The notes: a model not told the origin generated them from the letters alone. A DNA stretch of 61,109 nucleotides from Candidatus Anderseniibacteriota bacterium (GCA_021414205.1 JAIOOW010000002.1:279062-340170), one strand, 5' to 3'. Shown: positions 51,730 to 60,776, counted from the stretch's first letter. Program-made: numbers and translations.

Positions 51730-51978
51730 ATGGCAAATGCAGCATTTATGAAACCGATGACAATCAGCGCAGACCTTGCGACGGTTGTTGGAACAGGGCC
51801 GATGCCCCGATCAGAAGTAGTTAAGAAATTGTGGGAATACATCAAGAAACACGATCTTCAAGATCCTGCAAACAAGCGAAACATCAATGCAGACGAAAAC
51901 TTAAAGAAAGTATTCGGCGGCAAAGAAGTGGTAAATATGTTTGAAATGACAAAGCTCGTTTCAGCTCACCTTTCATAA
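51730..51978 (+). CDS. SWIB/MDM2-domain protein
   Basis: An 82-residue protein that is essentially a SWIB domain: MKPMTISADLATVVGTGPMPRSEVVKKLWEYIKKHDLQDPANKRNINADENLKKVFGGKEVVNMFEMTKLVSAHL. SWIB domains were first known from eukaryotic chromatin remodellers; in bacteria they occur in Chlamydiae and scattered others as stand-alone or topoisomerase-fused forms. A DNA-related role is inferred from the family. A TAGAAT box lies about 35 bases before the ATG. A strong terminator follows. Confidence 0.92.
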   Translation: MANAAFMKPMTISADLATVVGTGPMPRSEVVKKLWEYIKKHDLQDPANKRNINADENLKKVFGGKEVVNMFEMTKLVSAHLS

Positions 51979-52000
51979 GAATAAAGAAGCCTTTAAAAAA

Positions 52001-52026
52001 AACCCGCCTTCCTGGCGGGTTTTTTA
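52001..52026. terminator. strong bidirectional terminator
   Basis: AACCCGCC (52001-52008) pairs perfectly with GGCGGGTT (52014-52021), with A and T runs on both sides. It ends both the SWIB gene and the leftward TMEM175-like gene. Confidence 0.92.
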
Positions 52027-52635
52027 TTACAAATGTTTTTCAATTCGCCTATCTGGAATAAACCACAACACTAAAACGAGTACGATAAACGCATCCGACA
52101 AAATCGGCCAATAAAACCCAGTTACTACCGCAAGAGCATAGCTAACTACCGACACTATTCCCTTTCTGCTACTTCGCAATTCTTGTTCTAATTTTTCTCG
52201 CTTACTCGCATGCTTTACTACCTGAGACTGAAGTAACGCGTATGATACTGCGCAGCACAGCAACACGGCAGCATACACAACAGTCGGCGCATGCTGAGCG
52301 TAATTTCGGCCTAACCAGCCAGTAGTAAACGGTATTAGTGAAAGCCAAAACAAGAGATTAAGATTCGCCCACATGATTCCGGCGCTAATATGCTTCGTTG
52401 CCCGTAAAAGATGGTGGTGATTATTCCAGTACGTCCCTATCGTGTGAAAACTGATTACATATGCAATACCAAGGGGTATAAGTGGCTGTAATGCGGTAAA
52501 CGTATGCGCCTCGGGTATATGAAGCTCCAAAACGGTAATAGTAATAATAATCGCCATAACCGCATCGGAAAACGCCTCCAGTCGGGCTGGGGTGAGCTCA
52601 TTGTGACTCGAAGTATCATCATGCTGCGTATTCAT
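52027..52635 (-). CDS. TMEM175/DUF1211 family potassium-channel-like membrane protein
   Basis: A 202-residue protein with six predicted helices. The family marker RLEAFSDAVMAIIITITVLELHIP opens helix 1, as in bacterial TMEM175 channels, where two copies of such a unit form a K+ pore. A charged segment (KHASKREKLEQEL) separates the last two helices. Its ATG is four bases after the ApbE stop, so the two are in one operon. Confidence 0.88.
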   Translation of the reverse strand: MNTQHDDTSSHNELTPARLEAFSDAVMAIIITITVLELHIPEAHTFTALQPLIPLGIAYVISFHTIGTYWNNHHHLLRATKHISAGIMWANLNLLFWLSLIPFTTGWLGRNYAQHAPTVVYAAVLLCCAVSYALLQSQVVKHASKREKLEQELRSSRKGIVSVVSYALAVVTGFYWPILSDAFIVLVLVLWFIPDRRIEKHL

Positions 52636-52639
52636 TTTA

Positions 52640-53524
52640 TTATGGTAGCACAGTAAAAAATTCCGCCGGAAACGTAGGTGATTTTTCTAACCTGAAATCA
52701 GTATGAATAATGGCATACTCAAACTGAAAGTCACGCAATAATACTTCCGGAGAGGTAAAAAATAAGCACGTCGCAAGCGCATCCGCAAGGAGCCCGGTGT
52801 CTGCGACAACCCACAAAGCAATAATATGCTCTGGCGACGACAACGTCTTCGGATTCATCACATGATGGAACCTTCCCCATTTGCGCCTATTTGTTGCAGA
52901 GCCGCAAATGCTTTGATTACCAATATCAGCAATCCCGACAACTTTTTTACTATCAGCAGGATCCTCCAACCCTATGCGAACTTTTTTATTGTCAGTATCG
53001 CGATGAACAATATCGCCCCCGGCATTTATTAAAAACGAATCTATGCCATGCGAAACGAGCAAGTCAGCAATAATATCGACCAAGTATCCCTTGCCGCCAG
53101 CACCAACGTCTATAATAGCAGGCTGTTTCATACTGAGTACGGGATATTCATACTGCATGACATCCTCCCATGCAGGAACATTTCTCAACTGCTTTTCCTG
53201 AAATGAATAAGAACTATCATATCCGGCATCAGATAATACATTACCAATCAGTGGCGTAAACAAGCCGTTCGTAATATCGTAGAGCTTCTTATAAAGGCTC
53301 AACAACTTCCGAGCATCATCAGGCAACACATATTCTCCAGCATTTCGAGACATCGCCATCACAACAGAATCGTCCCTGAATCTTGAATATATTTTATCAA
53401 ATTCATCTATTCTGCGCAGTATGCTTGCCTGCAAATCGGCAGAAAAAGACTCATTGGAAATATCAATCTGCCAGTGCGTACCAATTGCTTCAAAAGAGAA
53501 GCTGCGATTTTCATGTTCTGCCAT
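52640..53524 (-). CDS. apbE: FAD:protein FMN transferase ApbE
   Basis: ApbE cleaves FAD and links FMN to a Ser/Thr of target proteins. The 294-residue product shows FEAIGTHWQIDI at the start, PAIIDVGAGGKGYLVDIIADLL, FLINAGGDIVHR and the metal-site end DTGLLADALATCLFFTSPEVL. No lipobox or signal peptide is visible, so where it acts is uncertain. TAGCAT ends six bases before the ATG, so the transcript is predicted leaderless. The likely substrate is the FMN-binding protein at 27.7 kb. It is co-transcribed with the TMEM175-like gene. Confidence 0.94.
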   Translation of the reverse strand: MAEHENRSFSFEAIGTHWQIDISNESFSADLQASILRRIDEFDKIYSRFRDDSVVMAMSRNAGEYVLPDDARKLLSLYKKLYDITNGLFTPLIGNVLSDAGYDSSYSFQEKQLRNVPAWEDVMQYEYPVLSMKQPAIIDVGAGGKGYLVDIIADLLVSHGIDSFLINAGGDIVHRDTDNKKVRIGLEDPADSKKVVGIADIGNQSICGSATNRRKWGRFHHVMNPKTLSSPEHIIALWVVADTGLLADALATCLFFTSPEVLLRDFQFEYAIIHTDFRLEKSPTFPAEFFTVLP

Positions 53525-53546
53525 AGTGCAATGCTACACTGTATAC
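53525..53546. promoter_or_regulatory. divergent leaderless promoters (apbE / small membrane protein)
   Basis: Leftward TAGCAT (53531-53536) and rightward TACACT (53535-53540) overlap within 22 bases. Each ends exactly six bases before an ATG (53524 and 53547). The -35 boxes would lie within the opposite coding sequences. Confidence 0.65.
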
Positions 53547-53717
53547 ATGGTTTCAAAAATACTTATCTGGATAGGAGTATTCATCGGATCTTCACTAGGA
53601 GGATTTATTCCAAGCCTGTTCGGAGCGGATTTATTATCATACTGGGGGCTTATTGGAAGCTCCGTAGGCGGCCTGCTCGGGATTTGGGCAGGAGCGAAAC
53701 TAAGCAATTACGTATAA
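53547..53717 (+). CDS. small glycine-rich membrane protein, 56 residues
   Basis: A 56-residue protein with two hydrophobic helices with small-residue spacing (ILIWIGVFIGSSLGGFIPSLFG and WGLIGSSVGGLLGIWAGAKL), a glycine-zipper type pattern that favours packing in the membrane. The ATG at 53547 is preceded by TACACT and six bases; upstream in-frame starts are inside the apbE start region. The function is unknown. Confidence 0.65.
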   Translation: MVSKILIWIGVFIGSSLGGFIPSLFGADLLSYWGLIGSSVGGLLGIWAGAKLSNYV

Positions 53718-53722
53718 ATACC

Positions 53723-53863
53723 CTACGAATTAAACAGATGCACGATGCTGTACGCCAATAGTCCGAATACGATAATAGCGATAACAATCCAAATCAAAAC
53801 CTCTTCAACCCAGTGCCAAAAAGAGAACACGTAATAATCTTTTTTCTTCTCACGCTTTGCCAT
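53723..53863 (-). CDS. small single-helix membrane protein, 46 residues
   Basis: A short gene whose ATG (53861-53863) overlaps the end of the PhnB-like gene by 14 bases and ends at TAG (53723-53725). The product starts MAKREKKKDYYVFSFWHWVE and has one hydrophobic helix (VLIWIVIAIIVFGLLAYSIV). The overlap and the clear basic-then-hydrophobic layout support a real gene. The function is unknown. Confidence 0.7.
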   Translation of the reverse strand: MAKREKKKDYYVFSFWHWVEEVLIWIVIAIIVFGLLAYSIVHLFNS

Positions 53864-54734
53864 AAAAGGCTTCCTTCAATGCCGCTATATCGAACTTTTT
53901 CATTGCAAGAAATGCTTTCGTAACTCGCATCATTTTTTCCTTATCGCCACTTGCCATCATTTCACCCATAACAGTAGGTACGATTTGCCACGATACGCCA
54001 TATTTGTCTTTCAGCCATCCGCACTGCTCAGATTCAGGCACTGCAGATAGTTTTTCCCAATAGTAATCAATCTCCTGCTGATCAGCACAATGCACAATAA
54101 ACGAGAATGCTTCATTGAACGTAAACTGGTGCGGCCCGGAACTGTCCATTGCCATAAAATTCTCGCCATTCAATGTAAATCGAGAATGCTTGATGAAGCC
54201 TTCCTGATCGCCTTCGTCCTTTTCGTATGGCACCAGCATTTCTGTTTTTGAATTCGGGAAAATATTTGTATAAAACTCAATAGCTTCCTTTGTTTTTCCC
54301 GCCTTGTCTTGAGTGAACATCATGAGCGGAGTAATTTTTTGTTCCATTTTATGATTATCGCTCCATGACAACTGCCAGGTAAGCCCGTATGTATCTTGCA
54401 GCCATCCATATTTATGCGCCCACGGATACGTATCGTAATCCATAAGTGCCTTGCCGCCGTCAATGAGCGCATCCCAAGTCGCCTTGATATCTGCTTCATT
54501 ATCAAATACAACGAACAATGATATGGCTGGGTTGAGCTTAAAATAAGGCCCTGCGCTTATAGCCATAAATGGCTGTCCTGCCATAGTAAAATTCACGATA
54601 TCAGAATCCCCCGACGGGGTGCCTGTAATGGTTGTAGCATTCGTAATCTTCGAATCAGGAAACAACGAGATATACAATGCCGCTGCCTCTTTTGCTTCTT
54701 TATCAAACCAAAGATGTGGCGTTATGTTTTGCAT
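53850..54734 (-). CDS. PhnB-like (VOC superfamily) two-domain protein
   Basis: A 294-residue protein made of two PhnB/3-demethylubiquinone methyltransferase-like VOC domains. The first runs from QNITPHLWFDKEAKEAAALYISLFPDSKI to about 130. The second starts at KITPLMMFTQDKAGKTKEAIEFYTNIFPNSK. Each has the characteristic DxxGxxWQ-like end: TYGLTWQLSWSDN and KYGVSWQIVPTVMGEMM. The function is unknown despite the name; this family lacks methyltransferase activity. TATATA lies about seven bases before the ATG. Confidence 0.9.
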   Translation of the reverse strand: MQNITPHLWFDKEAKEAAALYISLFPDSKITNATTITGTPSGDSDIVNFTMAGQPFMAISAGPYFKLNPAISLFVVFDNEADIKATWDALIDGGKALMDYDTYPWAHKYGWLQDTYGLTWQLSWSDNHKMEQKITPLMMFTQDKAGKTKEAIEFYTNIFPNSKTEMLVPYEKDEGDQEGFIKHSRFTLNGENFMAMDSSGPHQFTFNEAFSFIVHCADQQEIDYYWEKLSAVPESEQCGWLKDKYGVSWQIVPTVMGEMMASGDKEKMMRVTKAFLAMKKFDIAALKEAFYGKA

Positions 54735-54837
54735 ACTGATTTATATATAAAAAGTAATCTTAATGTAATACTACCTGAAAATAAAAATTCCTCACATCGG
54801 GCGCAAATTGCAGCCGTGCGAGGAGTAGGCCTCAGAG

Positions 54838-55530
54838 TTAAAATTTCTGAGGTTCAGGAATGGGGTTGGTTAAGTATTGAGCAAGCTCTTCTTGCAATTG
54901 CTCAATAGTTTTGTCGTTGCTACTTACAATCACGCCATTGTATAGGCCCGACTGACGATAGCGGAGCTGGTTCTGATAAAAGCCCGCAACACGATCCTCC
55001 ACTTCCTCTGATGGGATGTTTGAACGATTGATAATTCGCTGCCGAACTGTCTCTTTGCAATCACACACTACAAGCAGCTTAAGAACGCGTTTATCACGCT
55101 CCTGCATAAACTTTTCCAAGTCCGGCACCTTGTCATGCACGAGGTGCATAATCGACGGAACTTCTTGCAGAATCGCCCGTTCGAGATCCACCCTTCTGGT
55201 TGCATATCGATCGTGGCCTGCGTTTTGTGGTCGCCTCTGACCCTGCACCGACCATAAGAAGTGGCCGTTGAACAGCAACGTATTAAACTCGCGATCCGTA
55301 AGGAATTCATACTCCTCATCCTGTCCCGGTCCTCGTGATTCGCGAGTAGTGCAACTTTTGATCAACGCAGTGCCAGGAGAAAGCCCCTGAAGCGCCTTCA
55401 CCAAAAAATTCTTTCCGGTTCCAGAGTTTCCCGAAACGCTAATGAGATGGATATCAGAATGAATCACCAAGGATTCACTATGCTCCATACAGCCAGTAAG
55501 GCTATGAGAAGGAACCACAGCCGAAATCAT
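54838..55530 (-). CDS. guanylate-kinase-like protein with altered P-loop, single-gene unit
   Basis: A 230-residue P-loop protein. After about 30 extra residues the P-loop is VSGNSGTGKNFLV, with Asn replacing the Ser/Thr of GKS/T. Guanylate-kinase-like parts follow: TTRESRGPGQDEEYEFLTDREFN (TTRxxRxGExxGxDYxF in true enzymes), NGHFLWSVQG, and the lid NRSNIPSEEVEDRV. The altered P-loop would weaken magnesium binding, so catalysis is uncertain. AGGAGA stands before the ATG at 55530, and a TTGCTT/TAGAAT promoter and a terminator make it a single-gene unit. It is the second such protein in the window. Confidence 0.8.
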   Translation of the reverse strand: MISAVVPSHSLTGCMEHSESLVIHSDIHLISVSGNSGTGKNFLVKALQGLSPGTALIKSCTTRESRGPGQDEEYEFLTDREFNTLLFNGHFLWSVQGQRRPQNAGHDRYATRRVDLERAILQEVPSIMHLVHDKVPDLEKFMQERDKRVLKLLVVCDCKETVRQRIINRSNIPSEEVEDRVAGFYQNQLRYRQSGLYNGVIVSSNDKTIEQLQEELAQYLTNPIPEPQKF

Positions 55531-55630
55531 CGTAACATCTCCTATTTTCCGTTGGGTAAAGAACTCCTGAAACAACCGCCTGAAACATTCTATGCAATGA
55601 CAGAAAAAAAGCAATAGTCGATTTTTACGC

Positions 55631-58600
55631 TTATTTCTGCAAACGCGCCTCTATCTTTATAGCCTGACGATAATACAGAATTGGAATTAATCCGAGCGTC
55701 AAAATTGTCGAAAATACCAAGCCTGTAAGAATAGTTAATGCTAAGTCGCGGAAGAATGCATCCACCCATACAAGCGGAATAATACCCAAACCTGTCGTTG
55801 TAGTCGTAAGCAGGATCGGTCGGAGTCGAGACGCTGCACTATCGCGCACCGCCTCTCGAATAGATTTTCCTTCTTCGCGCGCGCTGTTCATGCGATCTAC
55901 TAATAAAATAGCGTTCTTTACAACGATACCCGTTAAGCTCACGAGCCCAATAAATGCCGCAAAGTTGAGCTCTCCGCGCAAAATAACTAATCCAAACAGC
56001 ACGCCGATAAGCGCAAGCGGAATAGATAAGAACATAATGAACGGCTGACGATACGAATTAAATTCAACAACCATAATCATTAAAATCAGCACCACTGCAA
56101 TGCCCATCGATGCATATAATTGGGTAAACGTTTCTTGCGTCTGCTGCTGTTCTCCACCGAATGTAACAACATATCCATCAGGAATATTCATTTCAGAAAT
56201 TTTTTGCTGAAGCTCTTTAGTAATTTGATTGGCATTGGCTCCGTTTGCCACATCAGCAGTTATAGATACCGTTCGCTTGCCATCCAAATGACGAATAATA
56301 TCAATGGATGTTGCAAGCGTGGGAGATACCACCTGCTGCAGCGTAATCGTAGCGCCGCTAGGGGTCGTAATGGGCAATTGCAACAACTCATCAATACTGT
56401 TTTTTGTATCCTTTTGCGCAGATAATCGAACAGAAATCTTATCTCCGTTACTATCCAAGAAATTAGTAGCTTCAATACCATACACTACCGTCCGCATCGT
56501 TTGCGCAATATCGGTTGCAGTTAGCCCATATGAAGCAAGCGCATCGCGATTAAGCGATAAATTGAATTGCCCAGCACTATTTTTAAGATCACGGTCAACG
56601 TTTGTAGTTCCTGATATTCCAGACAACACTTTCATGATTGCAGTAGATTGCTCATCAAGTACATCCAATTCTGCCCCTTTTAAGTGAACCTCTATCGGAG
56701 CAGATGTAGGCGGACCTGAAGAAATTTCTGCAATCGTAACTTTTCCATCAGAAACACTTTGTAAGCTCTTGCGTAATTCATCAGAAATTTCTGCAGAAGA
56801 ATGCTTTCTATTTTTATACAAGTTCAATGAAAACGACCCAAGCGATTCGCTTGAAGATCCTCCGCCCAAATCAGCGCTCGTAGACGATCCAACGTTGAAT
56901 ACCGCGCTTTCAATTTCATCTTGCTGCAGTACAATATCCTCAACTTCTTGCATCACATGAGCCGTCGCGTCTTTTGTCGAACCAGGAGCAAGCTCCACGT
57001 TACCAATAACGTAATCAGTATCTGCTGCGGGAAACAACCCCGTTTTCAAAAGACCGGTAAACGGCAAGCTCAATCCCACGACCATCAACACAACCAACCC
57101 TACAATAAATTTATTTTGAAATGACCGGTTTTGGAGTGCGCTATCAATCGTGCGCGTATACCATGCGGAAAGAATTAAAAACTTTTTTGTAAACCATCGC
57201 TCTTCTTTCCGTTCTTTTTGCACTGCGAAAAATCGTACTGCAACTGCTGGCAATAAGGCGACTGCCACAAACAAAGATGATAACAGAGTAGCTGTAAGTA
57301 CGATTGGGATTGTTCTCAAAAATTGACCGATAATTCCAGAAACCAACAACATCGGGAAAAATGCAGATACAGTAGTAAGTGTTCCCGCAGTAAGTGGCTT
57401 GAAGAATTCAGATACGATATATCCTGCATGGTCAGCAAGGGGCAAGTCGCTTTTCCGTGAATATATTCCGTCGATAATAACAATAGCGTCATCCACTAAT
57501 AACCCGAGCGCTAAAATGAGCGCGAATAATGAAATGCTATTTAATGTCGTACCGTTCCACCCAAAGAAAATAAAGGATATAAACAAGGTGAATGGCACAG
57601 CAAGCGAAGCTAGAAGCGCTTCTCTCCACCCTAAGTAGAGCCACAATACGCAAAATACAATAGCCAGAGTTTCCAACCCAGCATCCCCAACATCGCGGAG
57701 AGATTTCCGAATTTCGTCCGCATTATCTGCAAATGAAGACACTTTCAAATCAGCTGGAAGAAGCTGCTGTTTTTGCATGTCCGCAATTTTTGCGTGCACC
57801 GCATCTACAATAGCAATAATGTTTCCTCCGGATTTTTTACGGATTGCAATACTGACCGCCTCAGTACTTTTCTGCCCGTTCACGCTAATTCGAGACTCGC
57901 TTGAAATATCCGACAACTCCTGTGCAACTGTTGCAATTTGAGATAATGGCACAACTGCTCCACTCTGAATTTTAATTGGAATATTCGCAACATCAGAGAT
58001 AGATTGGTATTTTCCCACTAAACGCAACTCATAACCGAATGACCCAGTCGTAACTGAGCCAAATGGAGCATTAATATTATTCGCACGGATTGCCTGAGCA
58101 ATTTGCCCGATACTCACCCCATAACTCTTCAGTACTTGAGGCTCTACTTTAATACCAATCTCCTCAGTGCGTTCTCCAATAATATCCGCGTGAGAAACTT
58201 GCGGAATCGTCGCAATCTGGTCCGCAATTTGCTTTGCATACAATGACAGAATTCGCGTATCCGTGATGCCGCTTAATCCCAACGTAAGAATCGACTGATC
58301 ATTAAAATTTAATTCAATAACAGAGGGACGCTCCGATTCAGAAGGCAGCGCCGTAACGGCGTCGACTGCCTCTCGCAATTTCCGTACCGCCTCGGTTTGA
58401 TTTTGATCTGCATTATATTCCACCGTAATACTGGAAAGTCCAAGCTGAGAACTCGATGTAATTTTACTTACTCCATCCAAGTTTTTAATATCATCCTCAA
58501 TAGGGGTCGTGATCAATTCCTCCACATCGCGCGCAGAAGATCCGGGATACGCAGTAACAATAAGCGCAATCGGCACTTTGATTTCCGGACTTGCTTCGCG

Positions 58601-58702
58601 AGGCAGATTAATCGCCGTATAAGTGCCGTAAATGCCCAGCGCAATAATAATAAGAAATGTAACCCGATATGAACGGATAAAATACGAAAGAATCTTGCTC
58701 AT
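55631..58702 (-). CDS. RND-family efflux transporter
   Basis: A 1023-residue RND pump of the AcrB/MdtB type with 12 membrane helices and two large extracytoplasmic loops. Signatures are PREASPEIKVPIALIVTAYPGSSARDVEELITTPIED at the first porter domain, SLFALILALGLLVDDAIVIIDGI in helix 4 (two aspartates of the proton relay), and the duplicated FNSYRQPFIMFLSIPLALIGVLFGL end. It starts three bases after the adaptor gene stop. No outer-membrane factor is encoded here. Confidence 0.96.
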   Translation of the reverse strand: MSKILSYFIRSYRVTFLIIIALGIYGTYTAINLPREASPEIKVPIALIVTAYPGSSARDVEELITTPIEDDIKNLDGVSKITSSSQLGLSSITVEYNADQNQTEAVRKLREAVDAVTALPSESERPSVIELNFNDQSILTLGLSGITDTRILSLYAKQIADQIATIPQVSHADIIGERTEEIGIKVEPQVLKSYGVSIGQIAQAIRANNINAPFGSVTTGSFGYELRLVGKYQSISDVANIPIKIQSGAVVPLSQIATVAQELSDISSESRISVNGQKSTEAVSIAIRKKSGGNIIAIVDAVHAKIADMQKQQLLPADLKVSSFADNADEIRKSLRDVGDAGLETLAIVFCVLWLYLGWREALLASLAVPFTLFISFIFFGWNGTTLNSISLFALILALGLLVDDAIVIIDGIYSRKSDLPLADHAGYIVSEFFKPLTAGTLTTVSAFFPMLLVSGIIGQFLRTIPIVLTATLLSSLFVAVALLPAVAVRFFAVQKERKEERWFTKKFLILSAWYTRTIDSALQNRSFQNKFIVGLVVLMVVGLSLPFTGLLKTGLFPAADTDYVIGNVELAPGSTKDATAHVMQEVEDIVLQQDEIESAVFNVGSSTSADLGGGSSSESLGSFSLNLYKNRKHSSAEISDELRKSLQSVSDGKVTIAEISSGPPTSAPIEVHLKGAELDVLDEQSTAIMKVLSGISGTTNVDRDLKNSAGQFNLSLNRDALASYGLTATDIAQTMRTVVYGIEATNFLDSNGDKISVRLSAQKDTKNSIDELLQLPITTPSGATITLQQVVSPTLATSIDIIRHLDGKRTVSITADVANGANANQITKELQQKISEMNIPDGYVVTFGGEQQQTQETFTQLYASMGIAVVLILMIMVVEFNSYRQPFIMFLSIPLALIGVLFGLVILRGELNFAAFIGLVSLTGIVVKNAILLVDRMNSAREEGKSIREAVRDSAASRLRPILLTTTTTGLGIIPLVWVDAFFRDLALTILTGLVFSTILTLGLIPILYYRQAIKIEARLQK

Positions 58703-58705
58703 AAC

Positions 58706-60076
58706 CTAAGAATTACTCTCAACACTTACATGATCGCCATCACGAAGCGTTCGATTACCTGAAGTTATAACTACGGCCGAGGCAGGAAGATCCACGCTAC
58801 CTTCAACATAATTATTATAATAATGAATAGGCGTGAACGCGCGCTCTCTTACTACTCCGTCTTGCACCGTAAGAACCACAGCTCCGCTTTGGCGAACATT
58901 GACTGCATTCAGAGGAATAAATACCGTGCCAACCTGTTGTACACTCATTGGTAATTTTACCGTTACTGTACTATGCGCTTGAACTGCTCCCACAAGCGTA
59001 ATATTCACTTGCCACAATGCCGTATCGGACCCAGCACTGGATGAAAGTGCCGAGATTGTCCCAACCTGCTTTTCCCCATCAACAATCACATCAAGCAATT
59101 GCCCGACATACAAGTCCTTACGAGCTCCAGCTGGAACAAATACGGTAGCAGTAGCATTATTGCCACCGAATACTTCTCCAACTATATCACCCGGATGAAC
59201 GAAATCTCCCACCTGGACACTCAACCGAGAAACCTCTCCTGCAAGAGGGGCAGTTACGCGCATTAGCTTCACTTGTTCGGCCGCCGATCGAAGCTGTGCC
59301 TCAAGACCGGCTTTCTGACTAGCCAAACTTGCAAGTGTCTGATTTTTTGCAATCGTTGCACCAGCTAAATTTTGCTGCGCCTGCTTTACACCGTCTACTG
59401 TTTGTCGATTCGCAAGACGCTCTGCTAGCAACGCTTGGGTTGCGGCAAGTTTTGCAGCATCAACACCCACGTTTGCAGATCGAATAAGAAAATCATCCCC
59501 AGCATCAAGGGCCTTATCTCGAGCAACCTCTGCTTGGTTAATGCCATTCGTCGCAATATCCCTATTCTTTGATTGAATTGCGGCTGTAATAGTTGAGCCA
59601 GCTTTTGCTGCATTCAACGAATTCGTAGCAAGAGTAATAGAACTATTTAAGGACGCCTCTGTTTGCGCCTGAATATCATTAAATAAGCCAAGTAATATTG
59701 ATGCATTTTCTTCTTGTACGCGCGCAGGATTCGCCTCTACTCCTCCGTCGATATCAACAACAATTGCTCCCGCACGAACATGCGAGCCAAGCTCTCCATA
59801 AATTGCTGTCACCCTACCCCCTAATCGCGCAATAAGCGGAGCACTATTTGCTAACTGTACGCTCGTAACAGTATCGATCGTTGCAGCTTTTGAAAGCGCA
59901 TCCAAAGTTTGAGCTTGAACCTTTGGTTCTGGGGAAGCAACTACTTGAGTAGGAGCTGTTTTTCCTCCACGCAAAGCAATTAAAACAATCAATATAATAG
60001 CAATAACAATCAGTGCTATATACGTAATGCCTTTATACGGCCATTTTTTCCATGTATTTGAGAGATAATTGAACAT
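58706..60076 (-). CDS. RND efflux adaptor (membrane fusion protein)
   Basis: A 456-residue adaptor with an N-terminal anchor (about 15-36), first lipoyl half (APLIARLGGRVTAIYGELGSHVRAGAIVVDIDG), long alanine-rich coiled coil (about 120-280), second half (VTAPLAGEVSRLSVQVGDFVHPGDIVGEV) and beta-barrel with C-terminal membrane-proximal domain. It pairs with the RND pump just downstream. TATAGT lies eight bases before the ATG, with TTGGAC 18 bases further up, so it is nearly leaderless. There is no SD. Confidence 0.94.
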   Translation of the reverse strand: MFNYLSNTWKKWPYKGITYIALIVIAIILIVLIALRGGKTAPTQVVASPEPKVQAQTLDALSKAATIDTVTSVQLANSAPLIARLGGRVTAIYGELGSHVRAGAIVVDIDGGVEANPARVQEENASILLGLFNDIQAQTEASLNSSITLATNSLNAAKAGSTITAAIQSKNRDIATNGINQAEVARDKALDAGDDFLIRSANVGVDAAKLAATQALLAERLANRQTVDGVKQAQQNLAGATIAKNQTLASLASQKAGLEAQLRSAAEQVKLMRVTAPLAGEVSRLSVQVGDFVHPGDIVGEVFGGNNATATVFVPAGARKDLYVGQLLDVIVDGEKQVGTISALSSSAGSDTALWQVNITLVGAVQAHSTVTVKLPMSVQQVGTVFIPLNAVNVRQSGAVVLTVQDGVVRERAFTPIHYYNNYVEGSVDLPASAVVITSGNRTLRDGDHVSVESNS

Positions 60077-60126
60077 AACGTATTACTATAATACGAATAT
60101 TACACTTTGTCCAATTATGACTAGCC

Positions 60127-60408
60127 TTATCGCTTCGATACAAGACGCTTTGCTTCAAGCCCAATAACAATCGCAATAAGCAAGCTAATTCCTCCCGTTA
60201 TTAATGCCGGGTACGTAAACCCCTGCACATGCGCCAATGCAAAAAATATGCTGAAAATTCCTCCAATAATCCCAAGCAACCCAAGAACTCCACTTGCAAT
60301 CATTAATGCGACTCCGATAGCAATGTCGCGCGCCCGATCCACCATTTTTCGCTGCGCGACAAGCTTGGAGGCAACTAGAGCCAATACCATTTTTCTAAGA
60401 ACGGTCAT
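60127..60408 (-). CDS. holin-X/DUF1469-like small membrane protein
   Basis: A 93-residue protein with two strong helices (IAIGVALMIASGVLGLLGIIGGIFSIFFALAH and YPALITGGISLLIAIVIGLEA) after a charged start. It resembles the Phage_holin_3_6/DUF1469 family, found beside YqjD-type proteins in many bacteria. The ATG at 60408 abuts the TAA of the DUF883-like gene, so the pair is one operon, as in the yqjD-yqjE arrangement. The function is unknown. Confidence 0.82.
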   Translation of the reverse strand: MTVLRKMVLALVASKLVAQRKMVDRARDIAIGVALMIASGVLGLLGIIGGIFSIFFALAHVQGFTYPALITGGISLLIAIVIGLEAKRLVSKR

Positions 60409-60702
60409 TTATTTTTTTGAAGTAATCTGAGAAAGCAATGCGCCGAGCACAAGCCCTACAATAGAAACTCCGGCAACCACCGCCCATGGATTTTCGTGAA
60501 CGTATTCATCCGCAACCTTCACCTGCTTTTTTGCCTCCTTTGCTGTATCGGCAACAGCTGCATGGACCTCTTTCATGGCGCCATCTTTATATTCCTCTAG
60601 TCGCTCCGTAGACATTTCGGTTAATTCAGCGATTTGGCTTCCCAATTCCTGAAACTCTTTCGTAATACTCTCTAGTTTTTTTGTGATTTGATCGTTTGTC
60701 AT
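60409..60702 (-). CDS. DUF883/YqjD-ElaB-like membrane protein
   Basis: A 97-residue protein with a long amphipathic helix (about 5-65, ITKKLESITKEFQELGSQIAELTE then VADTAKEAKKQVKVADEYVHENPW) and one C-terminal membrane helix (AVVAGVSIVGLVLGALLSQI). That is the YqjD/ElaB/DUF883 layout; in E. coli these bind ribosomes at the membrane in stationary phase. Here it is first of a two-gene operon with the holin-X-like gene. TTGAGA, 18 bases and CATATT lie four bases before the ATG. Confidence 0.88.
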   Translation of the reverse strand: MTNDQITKKLESITKEFQELGSQIAELTEMSTERLEEYKDGAMKEVHAAVADTAKEAKKQVKVADEYVHENPWAVVAGVSIVGLVLGALLSQITSKK

Positions 60703-60776
60703 AGGTAATATGGTTATGTTCTTAATTTGTTCTCAACCATCTACTATACGGCGCGCATCTCACAATAGCAATAGTA

